Assembly (NCBI RefSeq): GCF_000308695.1
Contig: NZ_BAGG01000046.1
Coordinates: forward strand, 1 to 64,000
DNA: 64,000 nucleotides
DNA from: Nocardia takedensis NBRC 100417
GTDB taxonomy: Bacteria > Actinomycetota > Actinomycetes > Mycobacteriales > Mycobacteriaceae
Direction of reading: 5' to 3'
Notes under the pieces: generated by a model
What the model saw: only the letters and a program-made list of their open reading frames with translations
Databases searched by the model: none
Told to the model about the DNA's origin: nothing
Program-made: the position numbers and the translations under genes
In this document: positions 29,995 through 39,187 of the stretch, in pieces
How positions within the stretch are numbered: the stretch's first letter is position 1
Layout of the letters: each line of letters starts with the position of its first letter

Positions 29995-30698
29995 CCGAGG
30001 CGCAGCCACGCGCGCCGCGCCGCTACCCGGTCGGCGCGATCGTCCTGCTGGCCCTCGCGGCGGCGGCCATGTGGGGCGCGTCCCGCCTGACCTGGGTCAC
30101 GGTGTCCTCGAGCGACGGCCTGACCGAGCCGAGGACCGACGAACTCGTGGGCGCGACCTGGTTCGGCGCGCTCACCCCGCTGGCGCTGGTCCTGCTCGCG
30201 GCCATCGCCGCGGTGCTGGCCACCCGAGGGTGGTTGCGTCGCCTGGTCGGCATCCTGATCGGCCTGGTCGCGGCGGTCACCGCCGTGCCGCCCTTCGCCC
30301 TGCTGACGGGCTCCGGCGCGACCGAGGACCGGGCCGCGACCCTGGCCGAACTGCCCGGCCGCGCCACCGTCACCTCGGTCGAGACGGCCGCGTTCCCGGC
30401 CTGGCTGACCCTGGTCGCCGCGCTGGCGGCTTTCGTGGCGGCGGTGCTGCTGGCGAAGATGCCCGAGGACGCCGCCCGACTGTCCGGCAAATACGACAAT
30501 CCGGTCGTCCGTCGGGCCGCGGCCTCCGACGAGGTCGCCAAGCGACGCGGCGAGGCGGCGGGCGAGAACGAGGACCTGAGCCAGCGTGTGCTGTGGGACG
30601 CACTCGACGCCGGCGCCGACCCGACCGAGGACACGCCCGAACCCGGCGCGGAAACCGGGGAGTCGGGATCGAAGCGGCGCGGCGGAAACGGCGCTTGA
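29991..30698 (+). CDS. Trp-operon-associated membrane protein (Rv1610-like)
   Basis: 235-aa membrane protein of the conserved family found in actinobacterial trp operons. Four hydrophobic segments are visible ([55 protein letters not shown] and [17 protein letters not shown]). The family signature [19 protein letters not shown] is near the C-terminus, followed by an acidic, glycine-rich tail. ATG 29991 overlaps the trpE stop. The function is unknown; conserved linkage to trpE and trpC suggests a role in tryptophan metabolism or transport. Confidence 0.85.
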   Translation: MTEAQPRAPRRYPVGAIVLLALAAAAMWGASRLTWVTVSSSDGLTEPRTDELVGATWFGALTPLALVLLAAIAAVLATRGWLRRLVGILIGLVAAVTAVPPFALLTGSGATEDRAATLAELPGRATVTSVETAAFPAWLTLVAALAAFVAAVLLAKMPEDAARLSGKYDNPVVRRAAASDEVAKRRGEAAGENEDLSQRVLWDALDAGADPTEDTPEPGAETGESGSKRRGGNGA

Positions 30699-30789
30699 CG
30701 TGAGCAGAACCAGGTTACCGGGCCTCCTCCGCGACCGAATCGGACCGACCCACCCCAACCCCGGCGCGATCGGACCCGAGCACGCCATT

Positions 30790-30868
30790 TATTCTTTGTC
30801 AGCATCGGTGAGACAGCGCCTGGGGGGATTCTCAGGCAGCAAGTCCGTCTCCCCAGAAAGGATTCGAG
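30790..30868 (+). promoter_or_regulatory. trpC leader: AT-rich -10 and hairpin before the ribosome site
   Basis: The 174-bp gap before trpC contains TATTCT (30790-30795), a likely -10 in an AT-rich patch. Downstream, CTGGGGGGA (from 30820) can pair with TCTCCCCAG (ending near 30857) using one G-U pair, just before the AGAAAGGA ribosome site. The hairpin could be a translational control or a processing site. Confidence 0.4.
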
Positions 30869-30872
30869 CCAG

Positions 30873-31691
30873 ATGACGGTACTCGACTCGATTCTCGACG
30901 GGGTCCGCGCGGATGTGGCCGCTCGCGAAGCCGTCCTGGATTTCCAGGCCATCAAAGCCGCCGCGACCAAGGTTCCCGTCGCTCTCGACGCGCGCGCCGC
31001 CCTGCTCGAAGACGGCATCGGCGTCATCGCCGAGGTGAAGCGGTCCAGTCCGTCCAAGGGCGCGCTCGCCGACATCCCCGACCCCGCCAGCCTGGCCAAG
31101 GCCTACGAGGACGGCGGCGCGCGGATCATCAGCGTGCTGACCGAGGGCCGCCGCTTCGGCGGTTCGCTCGACGACCTCGACGCGGTCCGCGCCTCGGTGA
31201 GCATCCCGATCCTGCGCAAGGATTTCGTGATCGGCCCCTACCAGATCCACGAGGCGCGCGCGCACGGCGCCGACGTCATCCTGCTGATCGTGGCCGCGCT
31301 CGAACAGGACGTGCTGTCCTCGCTGATCGACCGCACCGAATCGCTGGGCATGACCGCGCTGGTCGAGGTGCACACCGAGGAGGAGGCCGACCGCGCGCTG
31401 GAAGCCGGCGCCTCGGTGATCGGCGTGAACGCCCGCAACCTCAAGACCCTCGAGGTCGACCGCGACGTGTTCGCCCGCATCGCGCCGGGCCTGCCCACCG
31501 AGGTCATCCGCATCGCCGAGTCCGGCATCCGCGGCACCGCCGACCTGCTCGCCTACGCGGGCGCGGGCGCGGACGCCGTCCTGGTCGGCGAGGGCCTGGT
31601 CACCAGCGGCGACCCGCGCGCGGCGGTGCTGCAACTGGTCACCGCGGGCACCCACCCGTCCTGCCCGAAGCCCGCCCGCCGGGGCCGGTGA
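30873..31691 (+). CDS. trpC: Indole-3-glycerol-phosphate synthase
   Basis: 272-aa barrel enzyme that closes the indole ring. Conserved blocks are [74 protein letters not shown] and AESGI. ATG 30873 follows AGAAAGGATTCGAGCC. It is monofunctional, with no fused TrpF domain; PriA at 24.3 kb is expected to supply that step. Its stop overlaps the start of trpB by one base (TGATG). Confidence 0.96.
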   Translation: MTVLDSILDGVRADVAAREAVLDFQAIKAAATKVPVALDARAALLEDGIGVIAEVKRSSPSKGALADIPDPASLAKAYEDGGARIISVLTEGRRFGGSLDDLDAVRASVSIPILRKDFVIGPYQIHEARAHGADVILLIVAALEQDVLSSLIDRTESLGMTALVEVHTEEEADRALEAGASVIGVNARNLKTLEVDRDVFARIAPGLPTEVIRIAESGIRGTADLLAYAGAGADAVLVGEGLVTSGDPRAAVLQLVTAGTHPSCPKPARRGR

Positions 31692-32956
31692 TGGCGCAGA
31701 ACTCCCTCCCGCAGGCCAGTCGCGGCGTCCACGAACGCAGCGCGCACGAACCCGACGCGGGCGGCCACTGGGGCGTCTACGGCGGCAGGCACGTGCCCGA
31801 GGCGCTGATGGCGGTGATCGAGGAGGTCACCGCCGAATACGACAAGTGCCGCCTCGATCCGGCCTTCCTGGACGAACTGGACCGGTTGCAGCGCGACTAC
31901 ACCGGACGACCCTCGCCAGTGTTCGAGTGCACCCGACTGGCCGAGCACGCGGGCGGCGCGCGCATCCTGCTCAAGCGCGAGGACCTGAACCACACCGGTT
32001 CGCACAAGATCAACAACGTGCTCGGCCAGGCCCTGCTGGCCCACCGCATGGGCAAGACCAGGGTGATCGCCGAGACCGGCGCGGGTCAGCACGGCGTCGC
32101 CACGGCCACGGCCTGCGCGCTGCTCGGGCTGGAATGCGTGATCTACATGGGCGCGGTCGACACCGCGCGCCAGGCCCTCAACGTCGCCAGGATGCGGTTG
32201 CTCGGCGCCGAGGTCATCTCGGTGACCAGCGGTTCGCGGACGCTCAAGGACGCGATCAACGAGGCGCTGCGCGACTGGGTCACCAACGCCGAGAACACCT
32301 ACTACTGCTTCGGCACCGCCGCGGGCCCGCACCCGTTCCCGATGATGGTCCGCGATTTCCAGCGCATCGTCGGCCTGGAGGCCCGCGCGCAGGTCAAGGC
32401 GCTGACCGGGCGGCTACCCGACGCGGTGGCGGCGTGTGTGGGCGGCGGCTCCAACGCCATCGGCATCTTCCACCCGTTCATCGACGATCCCGGCGTGCGC
32501 CTGCTCGGCTTCGAGGCCGCGGGCGACGGCGTGGCGACCGGGCGGCACGCGGCCACCTTCACCGGCGGCACCCCGGGCGCGTTCCAGGGCGCGTACTCCT
32601 ACCTGTTGCAGGACGAGGACGGCCAGACCATCGAATCGCATTCGATCTCGGCCGGTCTGGACTACCCGGGCGTCGGGCCCGAACACGCCTACCTCAAGGA
32701 CATCGGCCGCGCCGAATACCGCCCGGTCACCGATACCGAGGCGATGGACGCGCTGCTGCTGCTCAGTCGCACCGAGGGCATCATCCCGGCCATCGAGTCC
32801 GCGCACGCCGTGGCGGGCGCGCTGACGCTGGGCCGCGAACTCGGCCCAGGCGCGATCGTGCTGGTCAACCTGTCCGGGCGCGGGGACAAGGACATGGACA
32901 CCGCCGCGCGTTGGTTCGGCCTGTTCGACGACGAGGCCCAGGAGTCCGACCGATGA
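31691..32956 (+). CDS. trpB: Tryptophan synthase beta chain
   Basis: 421-aa PLP enzyme that joins indole and serine. The PLP lysine is about Lys106 in [64 protein letters not shown] and [12 protein letters not shown] are typical TrpB1 blocks. ATG 31691 shares one base with the trpC stop; GTG 31688 just before it would add one residue. Its stop overlaps the trpA start (ATGA). It works as an alpha2-beta2 complex with TrpA. Confidence 0.96.
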   Translation: MAQNSLPQASRGVHERSAHEPDAGGHWGVYGGRHVPEALMAVIEEVTAEYDKCRLDPAFLDELDRLQRDYTGRPSPVFECTRLAEHAGGARILLKREDLNHTGSHKINNVLGQALLAHRMGKTRVIAETGAGQHGVATATACALLGLECVIYMGAVDTARQALNVARMRLLGAEVISVTSGSRTLKDAINEALRDWVTNAENTYYCFGTAAGPHPFPMMVRDFQRIVGLEARAQVKALTGRLPDAVAACVGGGSNAIGIFHPFIDDPGVRLLGFEAAGDGVATGRHAATFTGGTPGAFQGAYSYLLQDEDGQTIESHSISAGLDYPGVGPEHAYLKDIGRAEYRPVTDTEAMDALLLLSRTEGIIPAIESAHAVAGALTLGRELGPGAIVLVNLSGRGDKDMDTAARWFGLFDDEAQESDR

Positions 32957-33753
32957 GCACCCAGTCCCGCCTGGCCGCCACCTTCGCCGCCGCGCGCGCC
33001 GACGGACGCGCCGCGCTCATCGGCTACCTGCCCGCGGGCTATCCCGATCTGGCCGGGTCGATCGAGGTGTGCCGGACGATGGTCGAGGCGGGCTGCGACA
33101 TCGTCGAGGTCGGCGTGGCCTACTCCGATCCGGTGATGGACGGGCCGGTCATCCAGGCCGCCGCCGAACAGGCGTTGCGCGGCGGGGTCCGGGTCCGCGA
33201 CGTCTTCTCGGTGGTCGAGGCGATCACCGGCGCGGGCGGCCAGGCCGTGGTCATGAGCTACTGGAACCCGGTGCTGCGCTACGGCATCGACCGTTTCGCG
33301 CGGGATCTGGCGGGCGCGGGCGGCGCGGGCATCATCACCCCGAACCTGATCCCCGAGGAGGCCGACGAGTGGTTCGCCGCCTCGGCCGCGCACGATCTGG
33401 ACCGCATCTTCCTGGTCGCCCCGTCCTCCACCGAAGAACGCCTGGTGAAGACGCTGGAAGCCTCGCGCGGGTTCATCTACGCGGCCTCCACGATGGGCGT
33501 CACCGGCGCGCGTGAGGCGGTCTCCTCGGCCGCGCCCGCCCTGTGCGCCCGGGTACGCGCCCACTCCGACATCCCGATCGGCGTCGGACTCGGCGTGCGC
33601 TCGGGCACGCAGGCCGCCGAGATCGCCGCCTACGCCGACGGCGTCATCGTGGGTTCGGCCCTGGTGAGCGCGGCGGGCGAGGGCCTGGACGCGGTGCGCG
33701 CGTTGACCGCCGAACTCGCCGACGGAGTGCGTTCGGCCGCCGTCGCGTCCTGA
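32953..33753 (+). CDS. trpA: Tryptophan synthase alpha chain
   Basis: 266-aa barrel that cleaves indole-3-glycerol phosphate to indole. Blocks: [40 protein letters not shown] with the catalytic acidic residues, [24 protein letters not shown] and [31 protein letters not shown] 32953 is coupled to trpB by an ATGA overlap. The lgt gene follows after about 60 bp, with its own -10 box. Confidence 0.96.
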   Translation: MSTQSRLAATFAAARADGRAALIGYLPAGYPDLAGSIEVCRTMVEAGCDIVEVGVAYSDPVMDGPVIQAAAEQALRGGVRVRDVFSVVEAITGAGGQAVVMSYWNPVLRYGIDRFARDLAGAGGAGIITPNLIPEEADEWFAASAAHDLDRIFLVAPSSTEERLVKTLEASRGFIYAASTMGVTGAREAVSSAAPALCARVRAHSDIPIGVGLGVRSGTQAAEIAAYADGVIVGSALVSAAGEGLDAVRALTAELADGVRSAAVAS

Positions 33754-33804
33754 TCGCGGGCCGCCATCGGGTGGCCGCGACGCATGTCCTCCTCGACACT
33801 GGGC

Positions 33805-33810
33805 TACGGT
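33805..33810 (+). promoter_or_regulatory. -10 box, leaderless start of lgt
   Basis: TACGGT ends 7 nt before GTG 33818. Because it overlaps the upstream GTG at 33809, it argues that 33818 is the true start. Confidence 0.5.
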
Positions 33811-33817
33811 GGCGACC

Positions 33818-35350
33818 GTGACCTTACGAGTCCTGGCAGACAGTGTGGTAGCCGACAGCGATGTCCTCGCCTACCTTCCCAGCCCGCCGCAGGGCGTGTG
33901 GGACCTCGGTCCGTTCCCGTTACGCGCGTACGCCCTGTGCATCATCGTGGGCATCGTCGTGGCGATCTGGTGGGGGGAGCGGCGGTGGCAGGCCCGCGGC
34001 GGCCAAGCGGGCACGGTGCTCGACGTCGCGATGTTCGCGGTCCCCTTCGGCCTGATCGGCGGTCGGCTCTACCACGTCGCCACCGACTACCAGAAGTACT
34101 TCGGCGAGGACGGGAACCCGCTCGACGCGCTGAAGATCTACCAGGGCGGCCTCGGCATCTGGGGCGCGGTGTTCCTCGGTGGCATCGGCGCGTGGATCGG
34201 TTGCCGCGTCTACAAGGTTCCGCTGCCCGCTTTGGGTGACGCCATCGCTCCGCCGATCCTGTTGGCGCAGGCCATCGGACGCGTCGGCAACTACTTCAAC
34301 CAGGAACTCTACGGTCGCGAGACGGATCTGCCGTGGGGCCTGGAGATCTACCGCCGGTTCGACCCGGACGGCAAGCTGGACATGATGAACGGCGTGTCGA
34401 CCGGCGTGGTCGACAAGGTCGTGCAGCCCACCTTCCTCTACGAACTGGTGTGGAACGTCCTCGTGGTGATCCTGCTGGTGCAACTGGACCGCCGGTTGCG
34501 CATCGGGCACGGTCGCCTGTTCGCGCTGTACGTGGCGCTGTACTGCGTGGGCCGCTTCGTGGTGGAACTGCTGCGCGACGACGAGGCCACCCAGATCGCG
34601 GGCATCCGGATCAATTCGTTCACCTCCGCGCTGGTCTTCCTGGCGGCCATCGCCTACGTGATCTTCGCCACCAAGGGGCGCGAGACGCCGGAGTCGTTGC
34701 AGCCCGGTGTGGCGAAACGGCCGTGGCCCTGGCAGCTCGGGCAACTGCGCGCGGTCGGCGCGGAATCCGAGGCCGCCGCGGCCGCGGGCACGAAGACCGA
34801 GGTCGCGGCCGCCGAGAAGTCCGAAGACACGGCCGGTGACGTCGAGGCCGACACGGACGCCGACGGGAAGGCCGAGTCGTCCGGGACAACGACTCCCGCG
34901 AAGTCCGACGAGCTGATCGAATCCCCCGAAGGCGCGAAGTCCGGCGGGGACGCGGAGTCCGGCGCGGGCGCGAAGGTCGACGCCGCGAAAGCCGACGCGG
35001 GTGCGAAGTCCGGTGACGCCGCGACCGCCGGCGAGTCCGGCGTGACCGCGAAGGGCGTGGCCGTCACGAAAGACGAGGGTTCGGCCATCGCGAAAGACAC
35101 TGCCCCGTCGGCGAAGGCAGATCCCGACACGGCATCCGCGGCGGAGGCGACCGAGAAATCCGCTGGGACAGTCGAATCGGCGGCGTCCGTGTCGCCGACC
35201 GCCGGCGAGACCGCGGTGACCTCGGCCGACGCTGGGGGTTCCGCCGTCACCGGCAAATCCGGTGACGCGAACGAGCCCGGCGCGGAGGCGGATTCCGCCG
35301 GGGAGAGCGCCGCGGCGAGTTCCGGGCGGGGTTCGTCGAACAAGTCCTGA
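33818..35350 (+). CDS. lgt: Prolipoprotein diacylglyceryl transferase with long charged tail
   Basis: 510-aa protein. The membrane enzyme (residues about 1-300) moves diacylglycerol from phosphatidylglycerol to the lipobox cysteine of prolipoproteins. Signature: AIGRVGNYFNQELYGRETDLPWGLEI. The last ~200 residues are a low-complexity tail of Ala, Asp, Glu, Lys, Ser and Gly (repeated AKSG, AGAK and DAKS-like words); mycobacterial Lgt also has an extended tail. The tail is probably cytoplasmic and disordered. GTG 33818 was chosen from the -10 box; GTG 33809 would add three residues. It follows trpA as in M. tuberculosis (Rv1614). Several lipoproteins in this window would be substrates. Confidence 0.92.
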   Translation: MTLRVLADSVVADSDVLAYLPSPPQGVWDLGPFPLRAYALCIIVGIVVAIWWGERRWQARGGQAGTVLDVAMFAVPFGLIGGRLYHVATDYQKYFGEDGNPLDALKIYQGGLGIWGAVFLGGIGAWIGCRVYKVPLPALGDAIAPPILLAQAIGRVGNYFNQELYGRETDLPWGLEIYRRFDPDGKLDMMNGVSTGVVDKVVQPTFLYELVWNVLVVILLVQLDRRLRIGHGRLFALYVALYCVGRFVVELLRDDEATQIAGIRINSFTSALVFLAAIAYVIFATKGRETPESLQPGVAKRPWPWQLGQLRAVGAESEAAAAAGTKTEVAAAEKSEDTAGDVEADTDADGKAESSGTTTPAKSDELIESPEGAKSGGDAESGAGAKVDAAKADAGAKSGDAATAGESGVTAKGVAVTKDEGSAIAKDTAPSAKADPDTASAAEATEKSAGTVESAASVSPTAGETAVTSADAGGSAVTGKSGDANEPGAEADSAGESAAASSGRGSSNKS

Positions 35351-35572
35351 CCTTCCAGGCAACGTTCGGTCCATTTCCCGCGATAATCACGGCGGAGCCC
35401 GGCGATTCGTCGCCGGATGCCGCCTCCGTCGGGGTGGGCGTCGCGGCTCGGGAGACAGTAGAGTCTGGCGGGTTCGCTCGCCCGAGCCGCTGACGCCCGT
35501 TCGCGCGTGTCCGGATCGACGGCGAACGATGCCATCAGGCGGGGGAGCCCGCACAAATGAGGAGGACATTTC

Positions 35573-36085
35573 GTGACCGACCCCTACCAGCAGAACCCCG
35601 GACCGCAGTACGGCCCGCCCGGAACCGGCCCGGATCTGAGCAAGTCCGGTGGCGCGCCGGGTCAGCCCGCCTATGGTCAGACCTCGGATCCGTACGCGCA
35701 GCAGCAGTCCTACGGTCAGACCTCGGACCCGTACGCCCAGCAGCAGCCCTACGGCCAGCAGCAGCCGGCCGGCTACTACCCGCCCGCCCAGTACGGCGGC
35801 CAGCCCGGTGGTTACAACCCGGGTGACCCGGATGCCCCCTACGGGCGCGACATGTACGGTGCGCCGCTGTCGGACAAGCAGAAGCTGACCGCGGGTCTGT
35901 TGCAGATCTTCCTCGGCGCGTTCGGCGTCGGCCGTTTCTACCTGGGCTACACCGGCCTGGGCATCGCGCAGATCGCGGTCGTCTGGCTGACCTGTGGCAT
36001 CGGCGGAATCTGGCCGCTGATCGACGGCATCATGATGCTGACCGGCAAGGTGCCCGACAGCGACGGCCGTCCGCTGCGGGACTGA
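35573..36085 (+). CDS. TM2 domain-containing protein with Tyr/Gln-rich repeats
   Basis: 170-aa membrane protein. The N-terminal half is low complexity, rich in Pro, Gln, Tyr and Gly, and includes two tandem 13-residue repeats (YGQTSDPYAQQQ plus S or P). The C-terminal TM2 domain (about residues 100-160) has KLTAGLLQIFLGAFGVGRFYLG, a turn, and QIAVVWLTCGIGGIWPLIDGIMML. GTG 35573 follows GAGGAGGACATTTC. Location matches the Rv1615/Rv1616 position between lgt and pyk. TM2 proteins are common but functionally poorly defined; the tail may bind cell-wall partners. Confidence 0.85.
   Translation: MTDPYQQNPGPQYGPPGTGPDLSKSGGAPGQPAYGQTSDPYAQQQSYGQTSDPYAQQQPYGQQQPAGYYPPAQYGGQPGGYNPGDPDAPYGRDMYGAPLSDKQKLTAGLLQIFLGAFGVGRFYLGYTGLGIAQIAVVWLTCGIGGIWPLIDGIMMLTGKVPDSDGRPLRD
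35672..35764 (+). repeat. 39-bp tandem repeat inside the TM2 gene
   Basis: Copies at 35672-35710 and 35711-35749 differ at a few third positions; a partial third copy (TACGGCCAGCAGCAG) follows from 35750. The unit is 13 codons, so expansion or loss keeps frame. Copy number may vary between strains. Confidence 0.75.
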
Positions 36086-36120
36086 TACCGGTTGGTACCA
36101 GAACCTTTCGGGGTTGTGCC

Positions 36121-36150
36121 GGGGGCGCTTCGCGAATGCGGGGCGCCCCC
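36121..36150 (+). terminator. Stem-loop after the TM2 gene
   Basis: GGGGGCGC (36121-36128) pairs perfectly with GCGCCCCC (36143-36150) around a 14-nt loop, 36 bp beyond the stop. It separates the TM2 transcript from the pyk promoter. Confidence 0.6.
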
Positions 36151-36250
36151 TCGCCGTTCACCTCCGGCGCACGGCTGTCTGCGACGGTCGGGCATTTTCT
36201 TCACCCAGGTTTCACCGAGGCCGACGGGGGTCGGGCAACCCCAACGGGAT

Positions 36251-36256
36251 TAGGCT
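36251..36256 (+). promoter_or_regulatory. -10 box, leaderless start of pyk
   Basis: TAGGCT ends 7 nt before GTG 36264. No ribosome site lies between, so the GTG rather than the following ATG is the probable first codon. Confidence 0.55.
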
Positions 36257-36263
36257 TCTATCC

Positions 36264-37682
36264 GTGATGCGACGGACGAAGATTGTGTGCACGCTCGGCC
36301 CGGCCACTGCCACCGAGGACCGTATCCGCGAACTCGTCGAGAGCGGTATGGACGTTGCCCGGCTGAACTTCAGCCACGGTGAGCACGCCGACCATGCCGA
36401 GAACTACAAGAAGGTGCGTCAGGCCAGCGACCACCTCGGCAGAGCGGTCGGGATCTTAGCCGACCTACAGGGCCCGAAGATCCGGCTCGGCCGGTTCCTC
36501 GAGGGCCGCACCGTCTGGGCGACCGGTGAGGAAGTGCGCATCACCGTCGAGGAGATCGACGGCACCCACGACCGCGTCTCCACCACCTACAAGGAACTGG
36601 CCAAGGACGCCAAGGCGGGTGACCGCCTGCTGGTCGACGACGGCAAGGTCGGGTTGACCGTCACCGGCGTCGAGGGCGACGACGTCATCTGCCGGGTCAC
36701 CGAGGGCGGCCCGGTCTCCAACAACAAGGGCGTGTCGCTGCCGGGCATGAACGTCTCGGTGCCCGCGCTGTCGGAGAAAGACATCGAGGATCTCGAGTTC
36801 GCCCTGGAACTCGGCGTGGATTTCATCGCGCTGTCGTTCGTGCGCTCGCCCTCGGACGTGGAACTGGTCCACGACGTGATGGACCGCGTCGGCCGCCGGG
36901 TGCCGGTGATCGGCAAGCTGGAGAAGCCCGAGGCGATCGACAACCTGGAGGCCGTGGTCCTGGCCTTCGACGCGGTCATGGTGGCGCGCGGTGACCTCGG
37001 CGTGGAACTGCCGCTCGAGCAGGTGCCGATCGTGCAGAAGCGCGCGATCCAGATGGCCCGCGAGAACGCCAAGCCGGTCATCGTGGCCACCCAGATGCTG
37101 GAGTCGATGATCGAGAACTCCCGCCCGACCCGCGCGGAGGCTTCCGACGTGGCCAACGCCGTGCTCGACGGAGCGGACGCGGTGATGCTGTCGGGGGAGA
37201 CCTCGGTCGGCGCGTACCCGATCGAGACGGTGCGCACGATGGCGCGCATCGTGCACGCGGTGGAGACCGAGTCGACCCGGGTGCCGCCGCTGACCCACGT
37301 GCCGCGCACCAAGCGCGGGGTGATCTCCTACGCCGCGCGCGACATCGGCGAGCGGCTCAACGCCAAGGCGCTGGTGGCCTTCACCCAGTCCGGCGACACG
37401 GTGCGCAGGCTGGCCCGCCTGCACACCCCGCTGCCGCTGCTGGCCTTCACCCCGCTGCCGGAGGTGCGCTCGCAATTGGCGCTCACCTGGGGCACCGAGA
37501 CCTTCATCGTGCCGATGGTGGAGACCACCGACGCCATGATCCACCAGGTCGATGTAGCGCTGCTGTCGATGGGGCGATATGCCAAGGGTGATCTGGTCGT
37601 CATCGTGGCGGGCTCCCCGCCGGGTACTGTCGGGTCCACCAATCTCATCCACGTGCACCGCATCGGCGAGGAGGACCATTAA
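36264..37682 (+). CDS. pyk: Pyruvate kinase
   Basis: 472-aa glycolytic enzyme that makes pyruvate and ATP from phosphoenolpyruvate and ADP. Blocks: RRTKIVCTLGPATATEDRI, DVARLNFSHGEHADH, DLQGPKIRLGRF, VPVIGKLEKPEAIDN (catalytic lysine), MVARGDLGVELPLEQVP, ATQMLESMI and MLSGETSVGAYP. A C-terminal allosteric domain is present. GTG 36264 gives the same length as M. tuberculosis PykA; ATG 36267 is the alternative. The acyl-CoA thioesterase gene starts immediately after its stop. Confidence 0.96.
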   Translation: MMRRTKIVCTLGPATATEDRIRELVESGMDVARLNFSHGEHADHAENYKKVRQASDHLGRAVGILADLQGPKIRLGRFLEGRTVWATGEEVRITVEEIDGTHDRVSTTYKELAKDAKAGDRLLVDDGKVGLTVTGVEGDDVICRVTEGGPVSNNKGVSLPGMNVSVPALSEKDIEDLEFALELGVDFIALSFVRSPSDVELVHDVMDRVGRRVPVIGKLEKPEAIDNLEAVVLAFDAVMVARGDLGVELPLEQVPIVQKRAIQMARENAKPVIVATQMLESMIENSRPTRAEASDVANAVLDGADAVMLSGETSVGAYPIETVRTMARIVHAVETESTRVPPLTHVPRTKRGVISYAARDIGERLNAKALVAFTQSGDTVRRLARLHTPLPLLAFTPLPEVRSQLALTWGTETFIVPMVETTDAMIHQVDVALLSMGRYAKGDLVVIVAGSPPGTVGSTNLIHVHRIGEEDH

Positions 37683-38585
37683 ATGTCGGCTGCCCTAGGC
37701 GGCTCCGTCGATCTCGAATCGACTCCGGGGTCCGATCTGGACGTGCTTCTGGGTCTGCTCGATCTCGAGCAGACCGACGAGAACGTATTCGTCGGTCATC
37801 ATCCGGAGAAGGTGTGGAGCCGGACCTTCGGCGGCCAACTCGTCGCGCAGGGGATCGTCGCGGCCGGTCGGACGGCGGGCGATCGGCCGTTGCACGTCGT
37901 CAACGCGCATTTCGTGCGCGGCGGTGACGTGAAGCAGCCGATCGAGTACCACGTCGACCGGCATCGCGACGGTCGCTCGCTGGCCAACCGGACGGTCACC
38001 GCCGTCCAGGACGGTCAGGAACTGTTCGTCATGCTCGCGGCGTTCCAGGAGTGGGGCAAGGGCCTCGAGCACGCCCACGACAAGCCCGAGGTGCCCGATC
38101 CGGAGTTGCTGCCCCGGGTGGAGGAGAGTTTCGCCGGTCTCGAGGACAAACTCGAGATGTTCGTGAAGGCGCCGCATCCGATCGATATGCGCTACACGAA
38201 CGATCCGGCGTGGATTCTCAAGGGCACCGGCGAACAGTTGAATCACAATCGCGTGTGGATGAAGGCGGACGGGGAATTGCCCGACGATCCGCTGATCCAC
38301 GTGGCGACGCTGGGCTATTCCTCGGACACCACGATCCTGGATTCCATCATCACCACCCACGGTCTGTCCTGGGGGCTGGATCGGATCGTCGCCGCGACGG
38401 TGAATCATTCCATCTGGTTCCACCGCCCGTTCCGTTTCGACGACTGGGCGCTGTACGCGACCGAATCCCCGGTCGCGGCGAATTCGCGCGGATTGGCCAC
38501 CGGCCGTTTCTATTCGCGCAGCGGCGAATTGTTGGCGACCACGGTGCAGGAAGGCATGATCCGGCACTTCCCGTCGCGTCGCTGA
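37683..38585 (+). CDS. tesB: Acyl-CoA thioesterase II
   Basis: 300-aa double-hotdog thioesterase that hydrolyses acyl-CoA to free acid and CoA. Blocks are RTFGGQLVAQGIVAAGRTA, LHVVNAHFVRGGD, LGYSSDTTILDSIITTHGL (the region of the catalytic Asp) and NHSIWFHRPFRFDDWALYATESP. The ATG directly follows the pyk stop with no gap, so translation probably continues from pyk. It is the Rv1618 (tesB1) homologue. A strong terminator lies 21 bp downstream. Confidence 0.93.
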   Translation: MSAALGGSVDLESTPGSDLDVLLGLLDLEQTDENVFVGHHPEKVWSRTFGGQLVAQGIVAAGRTAGDRPLHVVNAHFVRGGDVKQPIEYHVDRHRDGRSLANRTVTAVQDGQELFVMLAAFQEWGKGLEHAHDKPEVPDPELLPRVEESFAGLEDKLEMFVKAPHPIDMRYTNDPAWILKGTGEQLNHNRVWMKADGELPDDPLIHVATLGYSSDTTILDSIITTHGLSWGLDRIVAATVNHSIWFHRPFRFDDWALYATESPVAANSRGLATGRFYSRSGELLATTVQEGMIRHFPSRR

Positions 38586-38606
38586 GTCGCCGCGGCCCCG
38601 AACGAC

Positions 38607-38639
38607 CCGACCCCGCGAGCCATGGGCCCGCGGGGTCGG
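38607..38639. terminator. Bidirectional stem-loop between tesB and a convergent gene
   Basis: CCGACCCCGCG (38607-38617) and CGCGGGGTCGG (38629-38639) form a perfect 11-bp stem with an 11-nt loop between the tesB stop and the convergent 38661 gene. Confidence 0.7.
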
Positions 38640-38660
38640 TTCATCTCGGGTTCACCTGCG

Positions 38661-39071
38661 TCACAGGCTTTCCCGCTCGATCTCGAAATCGAAGCTGTCG
38701 CGTCGTTGGGTGCGGATGACGCGGGGGATGGCGGGGTCGGCGAGACCGGGCGCGGTGGCCGTCATCAGCCGCCGTTCCAGCGCGGCCAGGCCGGGGGCGG
38801 TGAGATCGCGCGGCGCGCCGACCAGACTCAGCGCGATCTCATAGGTGCGCCGGTCGAAGGGTTCCTGCTCGGGATGGTCCATCCGCCACTGGGTTTCGAG
38901 CAGCAGGTGGGTGGGGTCCTCGGCCTCGACGGGCAGCGTGAAGCGCCAGGCGAAGACATCGCGGTCCTGTAGGTGATCGTCGACAACCCCGCGCACCGTC
39001 TCCACGACGCGATCCAGGGTTTCCGGTGTCACATAAACATGGAGCGAAACATCCGAAATGCGTTTCGGCAT
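38661..39071 (-). CDS. Conserved hypothetical protein
   Basis: 136-aa soluble protein that I do not recognise. It opens MPKRISDVSLHVYVTPETLDRVVETV and contains FAWRFTLPVEAEDPTHLLLETQWRMDHP, which reads like an alternating strand-helix fold, with no signal peptide or membrane segment. It ends RTQRRDSFDFEIERESL. The ATG at 39071 has CAGGAA upstream on the minus strand. It is convergent with tesB and transcribed alone; about 115 bp separates it from the phosphatase gene. Codon usage matches its neighbours, which supports a real gene. Confidence 0.6.
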   Translation of the reverse strand: MPKRISDVSLHVYVTPETLDRVVETVRGVVDDHLQDRDVFAWRFTLPVEAEDPTHLLLETQWRMDHPEQEPFDRRTYEIALSLVGAPRDLTAPGLAALERRLMTATAPGLADPAIPRVIRTQRRDSFDFEIERESL

Positions 39072-39187
39072 GTCTGATTCCTGTCGTGTGTCGGACCATC
39101 AACGGCGGAAGTGTGTCCGCGGGGAGTGTAGACCGTGACCGGGCTTCCGCGACACCGTCGGGGTCGAATTGTCGCGTGAATCCCAAT

